From an uncultured Pedosphaera sp. (GTDB lineage Bacteria > Verrucomicrobiota > Verrucomicrobiia > Limisphaerales > Pedosphaeraceae), in contig CAIXFN010000018.1 in NCBI GenBank assembly GCA_903918755.1, positions 1 to 64,000 on the forward strand: 64,000 nucleotides of DNA, written 5' to 3'. Made by a program: the position numbers and the translations under genes. Positions 1 to 8,436 of the stretch are shown here, piece by piece; position 1 is the stretch's first letter; every line of letters begins with the position of its first letter. A model generated the notes under the pieces. The model was not told the DNA's origin, did no database searches, and saw only the letters and a program-made list of their open reading frames with translations.

Positions 1-393
1 CTGCCCTAACTCGTGCTAAAGGTGTCTGGGGAGCACGCCCGGTTTCGAGGACCGCCGGGCCGCCCGGCCAAGGTTGAATTTTGCCCGGCGGAACCAGGAT
101 TCCGCCCGGCCCGCTCTTTGACATAGTAAAATTGCTGTCTACCTCCGTCAGACGAAGGCCAGGCCGTCGCCCGATAGGGATCATCGCCGCGTGCCGTCGA
201 AACCGGCACGCGGCCCACCGCCACCCACACCTCGCGCCAAAACCGTTATCGATACACCTGATTCTTCGCGCACTGCCCCCACCCCCGGAATCGCTGTGCT
301 CGCCATCCGAGTCCACCCAGTCCAGGCTCCGGACACTTAACCTGCCCGGCGTCCTGTCAGGCGTAGCCTTGGCGAAGACGGAAGCTCCCAGCG
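1..393 (+). repeat. Dispersed repeat, module 1, copy A
   Basis: This non-coding GC-rich stretch is closely matched, base for base over long runs, by 8437-8833. Shared landmarks in the same order include the CTCGTGCTAAA start, a GGCGGAACCAGGATTCCGCC inverted repeat, CATCGCCGCGTGCCGTCG, the stretch ending ATCGATACACCTGATTCTTC, and GGACACTTAACCTGCCCGGC. The two copies have almost the same length (393 and 397 bases). Frames read through it give only low-complexity peptides that are not conserved between copies, so I treat it as non-coding. The window may start inside the element. Its function is unknown. Confidence 0.85.
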
Positions 394-399
394 TTGGCC

Positions 400-660
400 A
401 GCGACAACTAAAAGTGACCGGTGACGATTATCAGTTTTCCGGTGGTTTGGAATGATGGGGGCGGCGGTTCCGCCCCGAGGCCGGATGGCCTTGGGGAAGG
501 GCTGCTGCCAATGATCACCAAACAGCAATACCGAAAACTGATGAGCGAGTATCAAGCGACCGGAAACCTCACAAACAGTGCCATGAAGGCGGGGATGAGC
601 CGCCGGATTGCGCGCAAATATTTGCGGGCGGGCCAATCAAACTCCCGTCTCCCCGCCTGA
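400..660 (+). mobile_element. IS21-family remnant (left end plus istA start)
   Basis: This stretch holds the upstream leader and first codons of an IstA-type transposase and then stops. The leader (about 400-470) resembles the repeated terminal region that I associate with IS21-type left ends. The remainder of istA and the whole of istB are absent. The fragment joins directly onto a 63-base repeat unit starting near 629. No target duplication or right end can be recognised. The assignment to IS21 rests on the encoded peptide; the exact left boundary is a guess. Confidence 0.55.
511..660 (+). pseudogene. istA: IstA transposase N-terminal fragment
   Basis: The reading frame from ATG 511 encodes about 42 residues typical of the N-terminus of IS21-family IstA: it begins MITKQQYRKLMSEY and continues with a SAMKAGMSRRIARKYLRAG helix-turn-helix. 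After that the frame runs into the neighbouring 63-base repeat and stops within a few codons. IstA is normally about 400-500 residues with a DDE integrase core, so this is a non-functional stub holding only the start of the DNA-binding domain. There is no istB ATPase next to it. Confidence 0.7.
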
Positions 661-691
661 GTCCAGATTCCGGACACTTAATCCAGTTTCG
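629..691 (+). repeat. 63-bp repeat unit, copy 1
   Basis: The unit starts around GGCCAATCAAACTCC, has a C-rich middle, then AGTCCAGATTCCGGACACTT and ends AATCCAGTTTCG. It abuts the truncated istA fragment. Three more units in the same orientation lie at 771-833, 910-973 and 8887-8949. Confidence 0.8.
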
Positions 692-770
692 AGCTTGGAT
701 CGAACGGATTGCTCCGCGGGTGCCTTGTTCAGCGTTTGTTCAATTCCATTTTGCGAGTTTTGAGGCTTTT

Positions 771-833
771 GCGGCCAATCAAACTCCGGCGTCCCCTCCC
801 GAGTCCAGGTTCCGGACACTTAATCCAGTTTCG
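771..833 (+). repeat. 63-bp repeat unit, copy 2
   Basis: The order is the same as in copy 1: GCGGCCAATCAAACTCC, a C-rich middle, GTCCAGGTTCCGGACACTTA and ATCCAGTTTCG. It is separated from copy 1 by about 80 bases of unrelated sequence. Confidence 0.8.
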
Positions 834-909
834 CGGCCAACACTGCCGGCAATCACCCGCCTACCTTGATCACCGCTGGGTTGTTTCTTTTTGACCATTT
901 TTGACTTCT

Positions 910-973
910 GGCGATCAATCAAACTCCGCTCTCCCCGCCCGAGTCCAGCCTCCAGACACTTAATCCAGTTTCG
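910..973 (+). repeat. 63-bp repeat unit, copy 3
   Basis: The unit has GATCAATCAAACTCC, a C-rich middle, GTCCAGCCTCCAGACACTTA and ATCCAGTTTCG. It is followed at 974-1045 by a tail that also follows copy 4 at 8950-9022, so the unit and tail form a larger repeated block. Confidence 0.8.
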
Positions 974-1045
974 TTTCGCGTGATCTCCCCCCACCACCCG
1001 GTAATCACCACCCCAGCCTGTATCGTGGGTGGCGGCGTGGCGGTA
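974..1045 (+). repeat. Dispersed repeat tail module, copy A
   Basis: The tail contains GCGTGATCTCC, ACCCGGTAATCACC and a GGCGTGGCGGTAGGG-like end, matching 8950-9022 with scattered substitutions. In both places it is the last part of the composite element before the end of a minus-strand gene. Confidence 0.65.
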
Positions 1046-1064
1046 GGGATTTTGATGGGCGGAT

Positions 1065-1083
1065 CCGGTGGTTTCACCACCGG
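1065..1083 (-). terminator. Perfect hairpin abutting the stop codon
   Basis: CCGGTGG and CCACCGG form a perfect 7-bp stem with a 5-base loop, immediately after the stop codon of the minus-strand oxidoreductase. On the minus strand no clear T-run follows, so this may be only a weak terminator or an mRNA 3'-end stabiliser. Confidence 0.35.
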
Positions 1084-2457
1084 TCACAAACGCCAACCGG
1101 GTCGGTGTTCGTAATCCAGGTATTGGTTGGCGTCAGGGTCGTTGGTAAACTTCATGTTTGGGCTGTCCCAGAGGAGTTTGTCGCCGCCGTTCCGGACGCA
1201 CACGCTGCCCAGCAGCACCGCTTCGGTCAGCGGACCAGCGAAGGCGAAATCCGAGCGGGTCGCGGAGCCGGTCTTGCAGGCGTTGATCCATTCCTGATGA
1301 TGACCGACCGAGCGGGGGAGCGTTTTCGGCGGGCGTTGGTAGGCCTGATCGCGACTCTTCGGAAGCAGATGGGGTTGATTCCCACCCCAGCCGGTCACTA
1401 ACATTTTTCCCTGATCGCCGACGAAGATAATGCCATCCTCGGGATCCAGGGCGCGATCATCGCCCAACTCGGCGGGTCGTTCGGGCAGGAGTCCGCCATC
1501 GTACCAATGCAATTTGACGGGAGGCAGGTCGCCCCGCGCCGGGAATTGGTAATGCACCACGGAGGCCACGGGAACGGTTTCGGCAAAGACCGGCGACGAA
1601 CTTGCCTGAATCCATTCGGGCGCCCCCAATTTCAAGGCGGAAAACACCGGGGCCAGATTATGGATACCCATGTCCCCGAGTCCGCCGGAACCGAAATCCC
1701 ACCACCCACGCCAGCGGAAGGGCAAATACGCCGGGTGATAAGGCCGGACGGGCGCGGGGCCGAGCCAGAGATTCCAGTCGAGCGTTTCCGGCACCGGGGG
1801 AGTTTCTTTGGGTCGCTCAATGCCTTGCGGCCACCAAAGAGGCAGTTTGCCCTTGTGGGTGGGGCGGTCTGACCAGACATGCACTTCCCGCACGGGACCG
1901 ATGGCCCCATCCCCCAGCCATTCATTAATCAGCCGGTTGCCTTCGAAAGCCATGCCCTGATTGCCCATTTGCGTGGCGACCTTCGCCTCGCGCGCCACCT
2001 GCGCCACCGTGCGCGCTTCCCGCACCGTGCGGGTGAGGGGCTTCTCGCAATACACATGCTTGCCCGCCCGCATAGCCGTCACGGAGACGATCGCGTGCAG
2101 GTGGTCGGGCGTGCCGATCACCACGGCGTCGATATTTTTCTCCTTATCGAGCATCTCCCGAAAATCTTTGTAGCGTTTGGCGTTGGGATATTTCGCGAAC
2201 GTTTTGGCGGCGTAATCCCAATCCACATCGCAAAGGGCGACGATGTTTTCGCCGCTGACGTCGTGCAAATCCGAGGCGCCCTGGCCGCCGATTCCGATGC
2301 CGGCGATGTTAAGTTTACTGTTGGGCGAGGTCTGTCCGGGACCGCCGAGGACACGGCGGGGCAGGATCATGAAAGCGCCGGCGGCAGCGGAGGAGGCCAG
2401 GAACTTCCGACGGTTGAGACCGGTTTGGTCAGCAGCGGGAGTAGAAGGAGTATTCAT
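1084..2457 (-). CDS. Gfo/Idh/MocA family oxidoreductase, Tat-exported
   Basis: A 457-residue NAD(P)-dependent oxidoreductase of the Gfo/Idh/MocA type, expected to oxidise or reduce a sugar hydroxyl or keto group. The N-terminus carries a twin-arginine signal (RRKFLASSAAAGAF, arginines at 16-17), so it should be exported folded with its cofactor. A Rossmann GIGIGGQG motif follows at about 53-60, then GTPDHLHA and the family EKPL motif; the C-terminal half has a DMGIH element. I start at ATG 2457 because the signal begins there; an in-frame upstream ATG at 2526 would overlap the end of the preceding gene. It is the last gene of a four-gene operon with two further sugar enzymes and a DUF1080 lipoprotein. 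The substrate cannot be read from the sequence. Confidence 0.9.
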   Translation of the reverse strand: MNTPSTPAADQTGLNRRKFLASSAAAGAFMILPRRVLGGPGQTSPNSKLNIAGIGIGGQGASDLHDVSGENIVALCDVDWDYAAKTFAKYPNAKRYKDFREMLDKEKNIDAVVIGTPDHLHAIVSVTAMRAGKHVYCEKPLTRTVREARTVAQVAREAKVATQMGNQGMAFEGNRLINEWLGDGAIGPVREVHVWSDRPTHKGKLPLWWPQGIERPKETPPVPETLDWNLWLGPAPVRPYHPAYLPFRWRGWWDFGSGGLGDMGIHNLAPVFSALKLGAPEWIQASSSPVFAETVPVASVVHYQFPARGDLPPVKLHWYDGGLLPERPAELGDDRALDPEDGIIFVGDQGKMLVTGWGGNQPHLLPKSRDQAYQRPPKTLPRSVGHHQEWINACKTGSATRSDFAFAGPLTEAVLLGSVCVRNGGDKLLWDSPNMKFTNDPDANQYLDYEHRPGWRL

Positions 2458-2503
2458 GATGTTCCGAGTGGGAGTTGCTGTTTGGGAAGGGTTGTCGGTT
2501 CGG

Positions 2504-3586
2504 TCAGGTTTTGCCCCAGAGATCAAAAGGTTTGGCCGCGCGCGTGCGGAAGGGAAGCTTCACCTTTCGACCGGTGCGGGCCGATTCATAGGCCGCGAAA
2601 ATGACTTCCAACACGGCCCGGCCGTCGGCACCGGAGACCAGGGGCGGGAGGTCCAAACGGACACAGTCAACGAAGTGCGCCATTTCCTGGGGAAAGCCAT
2701 AATTCCAAGCCTCCTCATAAATCGTAAAGCTCCAGCCTTTCGTGGATCCGGCTTTTTCCACCGCATAATCGTAGCCGTCCGCGCTGTAAGTCTGAATGGA
2801 GTTGCCGTGTAATAAATCAGCGTAGGCCACGCCCTTCGAGCCGTGGACTTCCGCGCGATCATCCATCCCGCCGAGTTTCGTCCAGCTTTCCTCGGCCATG
2901 CCAATAGCGCCATTTTCGAATTCGAGAATCAGGATCGCGTTATCCTCCCCTTTCGTTTTCCCGCCATGGACCTGCGTGCTCATCTGCGCATAGACGGAAA
3001 CAATTTTCGGACGGCCCAACATCCAGCGGAAGAACTCAATGGCATGGCAACCCATATCCATGGTCACGCCGCCGCCGGAACGTTCCACGTCCCAAAAATG
3101 CGCCGCGTGCGGACCATCGTGCTTTTCCGATTGTTTCAGCAGCGTGGGATGTCCCAGGGCGCCGCTATCCAGGAGTTGTTTCAAGCGCACATACTTGGGT
3201 GCGAAACAGAGTTCCTCGGCGTACATGAGCTTCACCTGGGCCCGCGCACACGCGGCAATCATTCGATCCGCTTCGGCGAGATTCAGGCACAGGGGCTTTT
3301 CCATCACGATGTGCTTCCCGGCGGCGGCGGCGGCGAGCGCCACCTCGCAATGGAGGTGATTCGGAATGCCGACCACCACGAGATCGATCTCCGGTTGCGC
3401 AAGCAATTCGCGGTAGTCGGTGAACACCCGGGGAATGCCGAACTTTTTGGCAAAGGCCTGGACATGTGGCCGCCGGGGCGACGCGGCGGCGACGATCTCG
3501 GCATGGGCGCAACCTTGCAGGGCGTCCGCATGAATGGAGGAGATGAATTGGGAGCCGATGAGGCCGACACGAACGGTTGGTTTCAT
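2504..3586 (-). CDS. Gfo/Idh/MocA family oxidoreductase, cytoplasmic
   Basis: A 360-residue oxidoreductase with an N-terminal Rossmann fold (GLIGSQFISSIHADAL), VVGIPNHLH, EKPL and DMGCHAIEFFRWML. It has no signal peptide, unlike its exported neighbour at 1084-2457, so the two probably act on different sides of the inner membrane. The start at ATG 3586 overlaps the stop of the NagB-like gene by four bases (ATGA), which suggests translational coupling. A longer open frame reaches 3994 but only crosses the NagB-like gene in another frame, so I rejected it. Inferred role: inner-side oxidation or reduction of a sugar released by the operon. Confidence 0.9.
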   Translation of the reverse strand: MKPTVRVGLIGSQFISSIHADALQGCAHAEIVAAASPRRPHVQAFAKKFGIPRVFTDYRELLAQPEIDLVVVGIPNHLHCEVALAAAAAGKHIVMEKPLCLNLAEADRMIAACARAQVKLMYAEELCFAPKYVRLKQLLDSGALGHPTLLKQSEKHDGPHAAHFWDVERSGGGVTMDMGCHAIEFFRWMLGRPKIVSVYAQMSTQVHGGKTKGEDNAILILEFENGAIGMAEESWTKLGGMDDRAEVHGSKGVAYADLLHGNSIQTYSADGYDYAVEKAGSTKGWSFTIYEEAWNYGFPQEMAHFVDCVRLDLPPLVSGADGRAVLEVIFAAYESARTGRKVKLPFRTRAAKPFDLWGKT

Positions 3587-4329
3587 GGTTGGGTCGCCGG
3601 TTTGCCCGACGGTTCTAAGGCGGCCGCGGCGCGGTCGCAAAGCACGGTGGTTTGGGGATGCAGCGCCAACAGGGAGGCCGGGAAATCGGTGCTGATTTCG
3701 TTCCGGACCAGTCGCTGGAACGCTGCCTGTTTGTGGGCACCGCTGACCAGCAGGAGAATCCGCCGGGACTGGAGGATCTCCGCCAGGCCGAGGGTCAGCC
3801 CAAACGTCGGTTTTGTGGCGGAACGTTCGAGCATGGGATGGGCCAGGGTTTCGGCGGTCAGCGTCGCGCGATGGGCGACCGGATGGAGCAGCGGCCCGGG
3901 CTCGTTGAAACCAAGATGCCCATTGCGGCCGAGGCCGAGCACACAGAGGTCGATGGGCCCGTTCCGGACCAGCCATTGGCGGATGCGATCGCACTCCGAC
4001 TCCGGCCGGTCGGAAACAGCCGAGAAACCGGTGAAGCGGCGCGGGGAAATGCCCCAGGGCTGGATAACGTGCTCACGCAAATAGGTCTCGCAAGACCCGG
4101 GATCGTTCTCCGGTAACCCACCCCATTCGTCCAACTTCAGCACGCGCAAGCGCGCGAAAGCAGCGGGCGATCTCCGCGCCCGGGCAGCCATGGAGGCGTA
4201 AGTGCGGGTGGGCGTGGAACCGGTGGCGAGGCACAGCAGATTTTCCGACTGACGTGCGATTTCCCGCACGATCAAAGCCGCCGCCGCCCGGCTCATGGCC
4301 TCGTGGTCGTCGTAGAGGCTGATCTTCAT
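3583..4329 (-). CDS. NagB-like glucosamine-6-phosphate deaminase family protein
   Basis: A 248-residue protein of the NagB/RpiA/6-phosphogluconolactonase fold, close to the usual deaminase length. Visible family motifs are CLATGSTPTRTY near the N-terminus (phosphate binding), KLDEWGG with the catalytic Asp, and GLGRNGHLGFNEPG with the His and Glu that open the sugar ring in NagB. This supports a deaminase converting an amino-sugar 6-phosphate to a ketose phosphate and ammonia, rather than a lactonase. It lies between the DUF1080 lipoprotein and an oxidoreductase whose start it overlaps. The start at ATG 4329 matches the typical MKISLYDD-like N-terminus. The exact amino sugar is unknown. Confidence 0.85.
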   Translation of the reverse strand: MKISLYDDHEAMSRAAAALIVREIARQSENLLCLATGSTPTRTYASMAARARRSPAAFARLRVLKLDEWGGLPENDPGSCETYLREHVIQPWGISPRRFTGFSAVSDRPESECDRIRQWLVRNGPIDLCVLGLGRNGHLGFNEPGPLLHPVAHRATLTAETLAHPMLERSATKPTFGLTLGLAEILQSRRILLLVSGAHKQAAFQRLVRNEISTDFPASLLALHPQTTVLCDRAAAALEPSGKPATQP

Positions 4330-4377
4330 GGCCGGATGGCGGACATCGCGTGATTGAAAATTGCGTGAGCCGGCGAG

Positions 4378-5097
4378 TTATAGACGACGAATGCTAAAGT
4401 GTCGGAACCACACTTCGTTGCCTTCGCTTTGAAGTCCGATGTAACCGCGGCGGTCCTTCATAAAATAGGGGGCGTCCTTGAATTTGCTGCCGCGGATCAG
4501 GGCGCTCATGGCCGGGCTGGCCCAGTCATACTCCACAATTTTGGCGCCATTGAGCCAATACTCGATGTGACCGCCACGACTGACCACGCGGGCCTGGTTG
4601 TATTCCCCGACCGGCTTGAGGTGCTTCTGCGCGTTGGGAGCGATCAAATCATACAACGCGCCGGCGGAGGTATTCGGAGTCCGGCCATCCGGATTGAGGA
4701 CATCATCGTTGATTTGCATTTCCGGTCCGGACCAATAGGTTTCCGCGGTGGCTTCGGTGACCCCGATGAAAATGCCGCTATTGGCCCCGGGCGAAAGTTT
4801 CCACTCCACCGCAAACTCGAAGTCTTCGAATTTTTCCCGGGTAATCAAGTCAATGCGCCGGCCTGGAACGCTCCGCAAAACTCCGTCCGCGCAGGTCCAC
4901 TTGTCCGACGGAAACCCCGGCTGGTGAAATCCCCGAAAGGCGTTCGTGATCCCCTCACACGTATCCAACAGGATTGTCGGAGCCCCGGGTTGGCCCGGCG
5001 AACAGCACCCCGTCAAGCCGAGGCCTGCGGCCAACGCCAACAGTGAGCGGCTAACGCTCAGTCGGGCACCAAGGTTTGCAACCAGCTTGCTTATCAT
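4378..5097 (-). CDS. DUF1080 (3-keto-disaccharide hydrolase-like) lipoprotein
   Basis: A 239-residue protein with a lipoprotein signal (LGLTGC, lipid-bearing Cys31), followed by one DUF1080/PF06439 concanavalin-like domain. Visible features include FEDFEFAVEWKLSPGANSGIF, a GPEMQINDD segment, the ALYDLIAPN loop and the terminal GYIGLQSEGNEVWFRHFSIR strand, all characteristic of the family. Members have been associated with cleavage of 3-keto-glycosides made by Gfo/Idh/MocA-type oxidation. It is first in an operon with two such oxidoreductases. I start at ATG 5097, which gives a clean signal peptide; the longer open frame upstream adds about 110 residues that do not look natural. Confidence 0.88.
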   Translation of the reverse strand: MISKLVANLGARLSVSRSLLALAAGLGLTGCCSPGQPGAPTILLDTCEGITNAFRGFHQPGFPSDKWTCADGVLRSVPGRRIDLITREKFEDFEFAVEWKLSPGANSGIFIGVTEATAETYWSGPEMQINDDVLNPDGRTPNTSAGALYDLIAPNAQKHLKPVGEYNQARVVSRGGHIEYWLNGAKIVEYDWASPAMSALIRGSKFKDAPYFMKDRRGYIGLQSEGNEVWFRHFSIRRL

Positions 5098-5287
5098 AAT
5101 TCCAGTGACAGCCACGCCGCACGGCCGACAACCGGTGGGTCGTATGCAGCAGAGCAATGTTTTCGCGATCAGGTGGTTCGGAAATGATTGTCCACTATTT
5201 TCCCGCCGTGGCAAGGATTTGCTGGCGCGGAAGGCAACACCGCAAAATGGCACTTGCGAACGGGCGGCGAGGGCATACCTTTTTACG

Positions 5288-8170
5288 ATGAAGTGGATCG
5301 CCAAGGGTGGGAGATTTTTGGCCACATTGTTGGCAGGGATGAGCCTGGTTACTTTAGCCGGCGCCCAGACGATGCAATACTCGATCGTGGCCACCTTCGA
5401 TCCTGCGGGACTGTCCACCCCAATCGGCAATCTGGTCCGGGCAGCGGACGGCAGTTTTTACGGCACAACGTCCTGGACCTACGACGGCCTTCGCGGGGCG
5501 ATATTCAGGCTCACCACCTATGCCTCGTTGACCACGGTAGCAATCTTCAGCACCACAAATGATGGCGCTTACCCTTCCGGAGGGTTAGCTCTGGGTGACG
5601 ACGGCAATTTATATGGCACGTGTGCCGGTGGCGCAAATGGGAATTTCTTCCAAGTCACGACCAACGGCACGAAGACAGGCTGGTTTCCCTTCGGCGGCAC
5701 CAATGGATTCTCTCCCGTGGGGGCACCGGTTTTAGGGCCGGACGGTTATTTTTACGGAGTAACAAGCAGCACGGCGTTTCGCATAGCAACCAATGGCACT
5801 CTGAGCACCATTGCAGTATTTAACTTTAATGGGAACGAGCCACACGCCGGCTTGACCCTTGGGAGTGATGGCAATTTTTACGGCACGGCATTCGATAGCG
5901 GATGGAATCCCGGCGTCGGAATGGTGTTCCGACTGCAAACCAACGGCACCCAGAGCGTTGTGGCATACTTCTCGGGTGGCAACGGAGCTCATCCAAGTAG
6001 CAGCTTGGTGGAAGGCCCCGACGGCAGCTATTACGGCACTACTTCAGAAGGCGGCGCCAGCGGGATGGGAGCGGTATTTCGCGTCACGACCAATGGCGTG
6101 ATCACGCTCCTGGCCTCCTTCGCGGGGACCAATGGGGCCAGCCCGAAAGCCAGCGTTATTTTTGGCGCGGACCAAAATATTTATGGCACCACTTCGGCGG
6201 GCGGCCTCGATGGCCAAGGAACCGTTTTTCAACTGACGCCTGATGGAACACTCAATACTTTGGTTTCCTTTTCCGGGACCAATGGCGCGATCCCACTGGC
6301 GGGTTTGACCCGGGGCAATGACGACAACCTTTATGGCACCACTTCGGCGGGTGGTCTTGGCGGTGGCGGAACCGCGTTCCGAATAAAAACCGATGGAACT
6401 TTTGAATCGCTCGCCTCATTCACCTCGGGAAAGGGCCGCAACCCCTGGGGAAAATTGACACCGGATGGAAACGGCAATTATTACGGAACAACCTTGCAAG
6501 GAGGAGACAGCGATCAAGGCACCGTTTTCGAACTCACCGCCAACAACACCTACCTCAAGCTGGCATCGTTTAACGGTGGCAATGGCGCCCATCCCCACGG
6601 CGGACTGACGATGGGTCGCGACGAAACTTTCTACGGCACCACGACCGCGGGCGGCGACCTGGGATACGGAACGGTGTTTTCCCTGACCACAAACGGTTTG
6701 CTGACCGCGGTGGCCTCTTTCACGAACGGTAACGGCGCCTACCCGGGCTCAACCCTGATCACGGGAAGGGATGGCAGTTTATATGGAACGGCTCACTCCG
6801 GCGGCAAGAGCAACCTGGGAACCATCTTCCAAGTCACGACCGCCGGGGCGTTGACCGCACTGGCCCATTTTGTCGGAACCAACGGGGCCCAGCCGATGGC
6901 GGGCTTGGCGTTGGGCAACGACGGCAATTTTTATGGAACAACCTATGGCGGCGGCAGCAGCAACCTGGGAACAATTTTCCGGATGACCCCCAGCGGTCTT
7001 TTATCCACCTTAGTGTCGTTTAATGGCACGAACGGCGCCAAGCCAATTGCCGGCTTGACGCTCGGAAACGACGGTTTCCTCTACGGCAGCACCTATGGAG
7101 GTGGCAAGGGCAATGGTACGATCTTTCGGGTGACAACCAATGGCGCCTTGACCACCCTGGTCTCTTGCAATGGCTACAACATCGCCAATCCGGCGGCTGA
7201 ACTGGTGCTGGGCGATGACGGCTACTATTATGGTACAGCCACTGCATTAAGCTCCGAATTCGTAGGAACAGTTTTTCGGCTGGCCACGAATGGAGCGCTG
7301 ACAATTCTCAAAAATTTCCGTGGCAGCGACGGAGGCTACCCGAGGTCCCGGCTCGCCTTGGCCGCGGAGGGAAGCTTTATCGGGTCAACCGATTCTGGCG
7401 GTCCCTATAGCATGGGCATTTTGTTTCGCCTGGGGTATGGGCCGAATCCGCCTTTCGTTACCGGGCAACCCGTTAGCCTGGCGGTGACCAATGGCGGCAC
7501 CGCCAGTTTTAACGTGACGGCTTTCGGTGCCCTGCCCTTGAGTTATCAATGGTTCAGCAGCTCGGGCCGTGCGGCCACCGCGACGGGCGTGCTTTGGGGG
7601 ACATGGATGCCGGAGGTGGATGTGATCGACGGTGGAGCGGGTTATTCGTCGATTCCCCCAGTGCAGTTTTTAGGACAACCCGCCGGCCCGGCTTCGGTCG
7701 CTGAAGCGGTCATTTCCAATGGGATGGTGACTGCGGTGAACCTGACTACTCACGGTTTCTATAATCAGACCCCGGTCGTCCAAATCGGGAATCCTGCTCC
7801 CACAACCGGTCAATTTTTGTCCGGCCAGACGAGTCCCACTTTGTCGTTCCCCGCGGCCACGCGCGCCGATGCCACAAATTATTATCTCGTGGTCGCGAAT
7901 AATTATGGGAGCGTGACCAGCACCATGGTAGGACTCTCGGTCTTTCTGCCGCCGCAAAATTTCACCGTGGGAAATTCCGGCAACGGATTGCAGTTCAACC
8001 TCACCGGCACTCCGGCTTATCCTTACACCCTCCAAGCCACCACCAATCTGTCCCCGCCGGTATTGTGGAATGCCGTCGGAACGCTGCCCGCCGATACCGA
8101 TGGCCATTGGCAGATGATGGATACCAATTTGAGCCTGGGGCGGCGGTTTTTCCGAGTCCTGGCGCATTAA
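5288..8170 (+). CDS. Secreted GloVer tandem-repeat protein
   Basis: A 960-residue secreted protein with a signal peptide at about residues 1-26 (MKWIAKGGRFLATLLAG...AGAQ). Residues about 30-715 are roughly fifteen imperfect repeats of 43-48 residues, each with a G.DGNFYGTT..GG core and then GT.F..TTNG.L..L.SF, the signature of the TIGR03803 'GloVer' repeat. These probably stack as a beta-propeller or solenoid. From about 722 there is an Ig-like domain (FVTGQPVSLAVTNGG), then a C-terminal module ending LQATTNLSPP...FFRVLAH, seen in other secreted proteins of this window. The start at ATG 5288 is chosen for the signal; the open frame reaches further upstream. Function is unknown; surface adhesion or glycan binding is a guess. 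Confidence 0.85.
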   Translation: MKWIAKGGRFLATLLAGMSLVTLAGAQTMQYSIVATFDPAGLSTPIGNLVRAADGSFYGTTSWTYDGLRGAIFRLTTYASLTTVAIFSTTNDGAYPSGGLALGDDGNLYGTCAGGANGNFFQVTTNGTKTGWFPFGGTNGFSPVGAPVLGPDGYFYGVTSSTAFRIATNGTLSTIAVFNFNGNEPHAGLTLGSDGNFYGTAFDSGWNPGVGMVFRLQTNGTQSVVAYFSGGNGAHPSSSLVEGPDGSYYGTTSEGGASGMGAVFRVTTNGVITLLASFAGTNGASPKASVIFGADQNIYGTTSAGGLDGQGTVFQLTPDGTLNTLVSFSGTNGAIPLAGLTRGNDDNLYGTTSAGGLGGGGTAFRIKTDGTFESLASFTSGKGRNPWGKLTPDGNGNYYGTTLQGGDSDQGTVFELTANNTYLKLASFNGGNGAHPHGGLTMGRDETFYGTTTAGGDLGYGTVFSLTTNGLLTAVASFTNGNGAYPGSTLITGRDGSLYGTAHSGGKSNLGTIFQVTTAGALTALAHFVGTNGAQPMAGLALGNDGNFYGTTYGGGSSNLGTIFRMTPSGLLSTLVSFNGTNGAKPIAGLTLGNDGFLYGSTYGGGKGNGTIFRVTTNGALTTLVSCNGYNIANPAAELVLGDDGYYYGTATALSSEFVGTVFRLATNGALTILKNFRGSDGGYPRSRLALAAEGSFIGSTDSGGPYSMGILFRLGYGPNPPFVTGQPVSLAVTNGGTASFNVTAFGALPLSYQWFSSSGRAATATGVLWGTWMPEVDVIDGGAGYSSIPPVQFLGQPAGPASVAEAVISNGMVTAVNLTTHGFYNQTPVVQIGNPAPTTGQFLSGQTSPTLSFPAATRADATNYYLVVANNYGSVTSTMVGLSVFLPPQNFTVGNSGNGLQFNLTGTPAYPYTLQATTNLSPPVLWNAVGTLPADTDGHWQMMDTNLSLGRRFFRVLAH

Positions 8171-8436
8171 TCCCGGCAGTTTAAGTGGACGGAGTGGACA
8201 GGCAGCGGGCAGCATCAGGGCAGGCGCACACCTACGCGTTAAAAGCAGTTTCCGGAGGGTCAGGTCAAAGGGGTCAACCCATAGTTTGGTTCGCAACCCA
8301 CAGAAGGTTGTCGTAATGGAGAGCCATCCATTTAGTTTTCTTTGTTCAAAACCCTTTTTGAATGAAATCTATTTACTTACCGCACAGTTCGTTACCAACT
8401 AAATGCCGATAAATTCCTACGGTAGCAATTCAAACC

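Noticed and set aside
6-1096. Small open frames in the first kilobase as genes
   Set aside because: They are not conserved between the two repeat copies and have proline/arginine-rich composition typical of GC-rich non-coding DNA; only the istA stub is recognisable.
2504-3994. N-terminal extension of the cytoplasmic oxidoreductase to 496 codons
   Set aside because: The extra 136 codons cross the NagB-like gene in another frame. The Rossmann motif begins just after ATG 3586, which is coupled by ATGA.
4946-8170. Start of the GloVer protein at 4946
   Set aside because: The extra residues overlap the divergent DUF1080 gene. The signal peptide begins at ATG 5288.
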